From positions 1 to 8,289 of the forward strand of contig JAJZPY010000090.1 in assembly GCA_021811005.1 (NCBI GenBank): a DNA stretch of 8,289 nucleotides, read 5' to 3'. The position numbers and the translations under genes are program-made. The notes beneath the pieces are model-generated. The model saw nothing but the letters and a program-made list of their open reading frames with translations, was not told the DNA's origin and did no database searches. Positions 6,404 to 8,289 of this stretch are shown here, in pieces; position 1 is the first letter of the stretch; every line of letters begins with the position of its first letter. The stretch comes from Pseudomonadota bacterium. GTDB taxonomy: Bacteria > Pseudomonadota > Gammaproteobacteria > Burkholderiales > Ferrovaceae.

Positions 6404-7259
6404 GGAGAAAATCGCGAATCAGCGCAATCTGGCCGGCATCCATCAGGGCCGGCGCATGGCCGCAGCCGGCCACTTCGTGCACGCGCAGGTCGGGATGGGT
6501 GAGCCGCATCAGCGCCACCGTGCGCGGCAGCACCAGGCCGGACTGGGCGCCGCGCAGGAGCAGGGTCGGGCAATGCACGCCGCTCCAGATCAGGCTCAAA
6601 TCGATGTCGCCCAGGGTGGGGCCGGCAAACATGCCCGCGATGGCCGGGTCGTACAGCAGGCGGTATTTGCCGTCCGGCCATTTGCGCACGCCATGGACCG
6701 CCATGTGCCGCCACTGGGCGTCGGTGAGCGCGCCGAATTCGGCATGAACCTGGCGGAAATAACCTTCCGCCTCCTCGATGGAAGCGAACGCCACGGGCTT
6801 GCCCACGTAGCTGGCCAGCCGGTTCAGGGCCGCGATCGGCACCTGGCTGCCCACGTCGTTCAGCACCAGGCGCCGCACCGGCGTGCCCGACTGGGCGGCC
6901 AGCATCATGCCGATGATGCCGCCCATGGAGGTGCCCACCCAGTCGATGCTTTCCGCGCCGCTGCGCGCGATGAGGGCCGCCATGTCCGACAGGTACAGGG
7001 GGTAGCCGTAATCGGTCTTGTGCAGCAGCCATTCGCTCGTGCCGCGCCCCACCACGTCGGGGCAGATGACGCGATAGTCGCGGCACAGGGCATCGGCCAG
7101 CGCGTCGAAATCGCGACTGTTGCGCGTGAGCCCGTGCACGCAGAACAGCACGCGCGGGTTGTCCGGGTCGCCCCATTCGCTGTAGTCCACACGGTGAAAC
7201 CCGTGCAGCCAGAGCGCCTTGAATGAACGGCGGCGCATGGGTTCAGCGGTAGAGGCCAT
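6393..7259 (-). CDS. Alpha/beta-fold hydrolase, cytosolic
   Basis: A 288-residue alpha/beta hydrolase with no signal peptide. Seen: the oxyanion motif FCVHGLTRNSRDFD (39-52), PDVVGRGTS (67-75), nucleophile elbow VGTSMGG (Ser111), the conserved LVLNDVGS after strand 6 (131-138), and the histidine in VAGCGHAPAL (His268). The usual acid position after strand 7 reads RGAQSGLVL, glycine where relatives as I recall them have RGxxSDLL. Asp135 in LNDVG might substitute, or activity may be altered. The substrate is unknown. The start is uncertain: ATG 7259 has GGTGAG 5 bases upstream and overlaps the cyclo-ligase gene by 17 bases; ATG 7238 (281 residues) lies 4 bases after the cyclo-ligase stop but has no ribosome-binding site. 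Either way the genes are tightly packed and likely co-transcribed. It overlaps the pseudouridine synthase start by 11 bases. Confidence 0.87.
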   Translation of the reverse strand: MASTAEPMRRRSFKALWLHGFHRVDYSEWGDPDNPRVLFCVHGLTRNSRDFDALADALCRDYRVICPDVVGRGTSEWLLHKTDYGYPLYLSDMAALIARSGAESIDWVGTSMGGIIGMMLAAQSGTPVRRLVLNDVGSQVPIAALNRLASYVGKPVAFASIEEAEGYFRQVHAEFGALTDAQWRHMAVHGVRKWPDGKYRLLYDPAIAGMFAGPTLGDIDLSLIWSGVHCPTLLLRGAQSGLVLPRTVALMRLTHPDLRVHEVAGCGHAPALMDAGQIALIRDFLHER

Positions 7260-7818
7260 CGTCGCTCACCAGGATGTCCACGGGCACGTCGTGCGGCTCC
7301 ACCGGCACCTGCGCCACCAGCTGTTCCACGAACGCCACGGCCACGGTGATCGCGTGCCGTTCGGGACGGGACAGCAGCTTGTCATAAAAACCGCCGCCGT
7401 AGCCCATGCGATGGCGCTGGCGGTCGAAAGCGGCGCCCGGCATGAGGATGAAATCCACTTCGCCCAGGCTGGCCAGCGGGCAACGCTGCGGATCGGGTTC
7501 CCGGATGCCCCACACGCCGGCCTGCAGGCTGGCATCCAGATCGGCCACTGCGTGCAGGGCCAGGGTTTTGGTGGCGCGCTCCACCCGCGGCAGCACCAGG
7601 CGCGCACCGCGTGAAAGCACGGCCTGCAGCAGCGGACGGGTGTCGAATTCGGAACCCATGGGCATGTAGGCCATGACGGTCCGGGCCACGGCAAATTCAG
7701 GCAGGGCCGCCACCTGGCGCGACAATTCACGGCTTCGGGTGTCTCGCTGGGCTGCGGGAATGGCGTCCCGGCGCGCGAGCACGGCGGCTCGCAGCTCGGA
7801 TTTCTGGGATGGTTTCAT
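7243..7818 (-). CDS. ygfA: 5-formyltetrahydrofolate cyclo-ligase (methenyl-H4F synthetase)
   Basis: A 191-residue enzyme that uses ATP to convert 5-formyl-H4F, a dead-end inhibitory folate, to 5,10-methenyl-H4F. Seen: the N-terminal basic helix MKPSQKSELRAAVLARRDA, YMPMGSEFDTRPLL (51-64), LVLPRVE (74-80), the central VDFILMPGAAFDRQRHRMGYGGGFYDKLL (121-149) with the glycine-rich ATP/folate loop, and the C-terminal HDVPVDILVSDDGLY. The ATG at 7818 is chosen because homologues start near this helix; a TTG at 7845 would add nine residues lying in the promoter region. No Shine-Dalgarno sequence precedes the ATG, and a -10-like TATACT at 7832-7827 would start transcription within a few bases of it, so the mRNA may be nearly leaderless (inference). 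It heads the minus-strand run that ends with mtdA-fchA, which act on the same folate intermediate. Confidence 0.93.
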   Translation of the reverse strand: MKPSQKSELRAAVLARRDAIPAAQRDTRSRELSRQVAALPEFAVARTVMAYMPMGSEFDTRPLLQAVLSRGARLVLPRVERATKTLALHAVADLDASLQAGVWGIREPDPQRCPLASLGEVDFILMPGAAFDRQRHRMGYGGGFYDKLLSRPERHAITVAVAFVEQLVAQVPVEPHDVPVDILVSDDGLYR

Positions 7819-7826
7819 GGGAGCAC

Positions 7827-7832
7827 AGTATA
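7827..7832 (-). promoter_or_regulatory. Candidate -10 box for the minus-strand gene run
   Basis: TATACT on the minus strand overlaps the opposite-strand TATAAT. The predicted start of transcription, about 7 bases on, is near 7820, only 2 bases from the cyclo-ligase ATG. No good -35 hexamer stands 16-18 bases upstream (the best is TGATGG), so an activator or a weak promoter would be needed. Support is modest. Confidence 0.4.
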
Positions 7833-7834
7833 AT
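7829..7834 (+). promoter_or_regulatory. Candidate -10 box for the RidA-family gene
   Basis: A perfect TATAAT stands 34 bases before the RidA-family ATG, placing the transcription start near 7841 and giving a leader of about 28 bases that contains the ribosome-binding site AGAAGG (7855-7860). The position 17 bases upstream reads GGGATG, not a recognisable -35 box. Confidence 0.5.
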
Positions 7835-7836
7835 GC

Positions 7837-7849
7837 TTCGTTCAACGAA
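7837..7849. promoter_or_regulatory. 13-bp palindrome in the divergent promoter, possible operator
   Basis: TTCGTTCAACGAA is a perfect palindrome with 6-bp arms and a central C, starting 2 bases after the plus-strand TATAAT. It covers the expected RidA-gene transcription start and the spacer of the opposing promoter, a position suited to a repressor acting on both genes. No regulator gene is adjacent, and a 6-bp inverted repeat can arise by chance. Confidence 0.35.
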
Positions 7850-7868
7850 CCATCAGAAGGTTTTTTTC

Positions 7869-8261
7869 ATGAAACGCGAAAACATTTCGAGCGGTTCCAC
7901 CTGGGAACCCATCATCGGTTATTCTCGGGCCGTCAAAGTGGGCCCGCACGTGGCCGTCTCCGGCACCACCGGCACCGCTGCCGACGGCAAGCTGGTGGGT
8001 CCCGGCGACCCGGAAGCCCAGACCCTGCAGGCCCTGAGCAACCTGGAAACCGCCCTGTCCCGGGCCGGTGCCAGCCTGAAGCACGTGGTGCGCACCCGCA
8101 TGTTCGTCACCCAGATCGACCAATGGGAAAAAATCGCCCGCGCCCATGGCCAGTTCTTCGGTGAAATCCGCCCCGCCACCACCCTGGTGGAAGTCAAGCG
8201 CCTGATTGATCCCGACATGCTGATCGAGATCGAAGCCGACGCCATCATCACGGAAGAATGA
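7869..8261 (+). CDS. RidA (YjgF/YER057c/UK114)-family protein lacking the catalytic arginine
   Basis: A 130-residue Rid-family protein, normally a cytosolic trimer with ligand sites between subunits. Seen: the N-terminal GSTWEPIIGYSRAVKVG (9-25), VAVSGTTGT (28-36), QTLQALSNLETALSRAGASL (51-70), and the C-terminal block RPATTLVEVKRLIDPDMLIE. Canonical RidA uses Arg105 (in E. coli PARSCVEV) to hold the carboxylate of 2-aminoacrylate and related enamines; the aligned residue here is Thr104 in PATTLVEV. This places it among Rid subgroups without that arginine, so imine deaminase activity should not be assumed. The start is the ATG at 7869, with AGAAGG 8 bases upstream; in-frame upstream codons to 7809 run through the promoter and are not conserved. 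It diverges from the cyclo-ligase gene across 50 bases, and its stop overlaps a possible next ATG. Confidence 0.92.
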   Translation: MKRENISSGSTWEPIIGYSRAVKVGPHVAVSGTTGTAADGKLVGPGDPEAQTLQALSNLETALSRAGASLKHVVRTRMFVTQIDQWEKIARAHGQFFGEIRPATTLVEVKRLIDPDMLIEIEADAIITEE

Positions 8262-8289
8262 TCACCCCGGGCGGCGCGCCAGCGCTGCC
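8258..8289 (+). CDS. Possible start of a downstream gene (partial)
   Basis: An ATG at 8258 overlaps the RidA-family stop in an ATGA arrangement and the frame (MITPGGAPAL) stays open to the window edge. Only ten codons are visible, and the GGAAG before it is very close to the start codon, so this may be chance. In several proteobacteria recG follows a RidA gene, but nothing in these residues confirms it. Confidence 0.3.
   Translation, partial: MITPGGAPAL

Overview
The window looks like a piece of a GC-rich proteobacterial chromosome, most likely a betaproteobacterium. That placement rests on remembered similarity of the proteins (ETF-QO tail, RsuA-like pseudouridine synthase, long-form acyl-CoA dehydrogenase, MetX-like exported hydrolase) and on base composition; no search was run. 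Nothing suggests phage, insertion sequences, CRISPR or RNA genes, and coding density is very high: the longest gene-free stretch is 76 bases.

Layout. On the + strand, bases 2-283 are the 3' end of an electron-transfer flavoprotein:ubiquinone oxidoreductase with its [4Fe-4S] cysteines. It is followed by two tandem, roughly 66% identical small CBS-domain-pair proteins (310-738 and 762-1184). They meet a long minus-strand gene run tail to tail with only 3 bases between stop codons. Read from 7818 down to 1188, that run encodes 5-formyltetrahydrofolate cyclo-ligase, an alpha/beta hydrolase, an RsuA-family pseudouridine synthase, an acyl-CoA dehydrogenase with an apparent one-base frameshift near its N-terminus, an exported MetX-like alpha/beta hydrolase, MtdA (methylene-H4F/H4MPT dehydrogenase) and FchA (methenyl-H4F cyclohydrolase). 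The first five genes overlap or are 11-28 bases apart, so they are probably co-transcribed. mtdA-fchA follow after a 76-base gap. A RidA-family gene (7869-8261, +) diverges from the cyclo-ligase across a 50-base promoter region, and another + gene may start in an ATGA overlap at 8258.

How the genes work together. The clearest theme is one-carbon folate chemistry at 5,10-methenyl-H4F: the cyclo-ligase makes it from 5-formyl-H4F, MtdA makes it from methylene-H4F, and FchA hydrolyses it to 10-formyl-H4F. The second theme is acyl-CoA oxidation: an acyl-CoA dehydrogenase normally passes electrons through ETF to ETF-QO and the quinone pool, and both ends of that chain are in the window, though in different transcription units.

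Most notable observations: (1) a perfect 10-bp inverted repeat in the mtdA leader that would bury the mtdA Shine-Dalgarno sequence in a hairpin; (2) the acyl-CoA dehydrogenase frame break, which lies exactly on a heptamer of the X XXY YYZ slippery form; (3) a compact divergent promoter with overlapping -10 boxes, a 13-bp palindrome and a possibly near-leaderless cyclo-ligase transcript; (4) a RidA paralogue lacking the catalytic arginine; (5) an alpha/beta hydrolase with glycine at the usual catalytic-acid position. I did not find a clearly new multi-gene system; the genes belong to known families and the novelty, if any, is regulatory.
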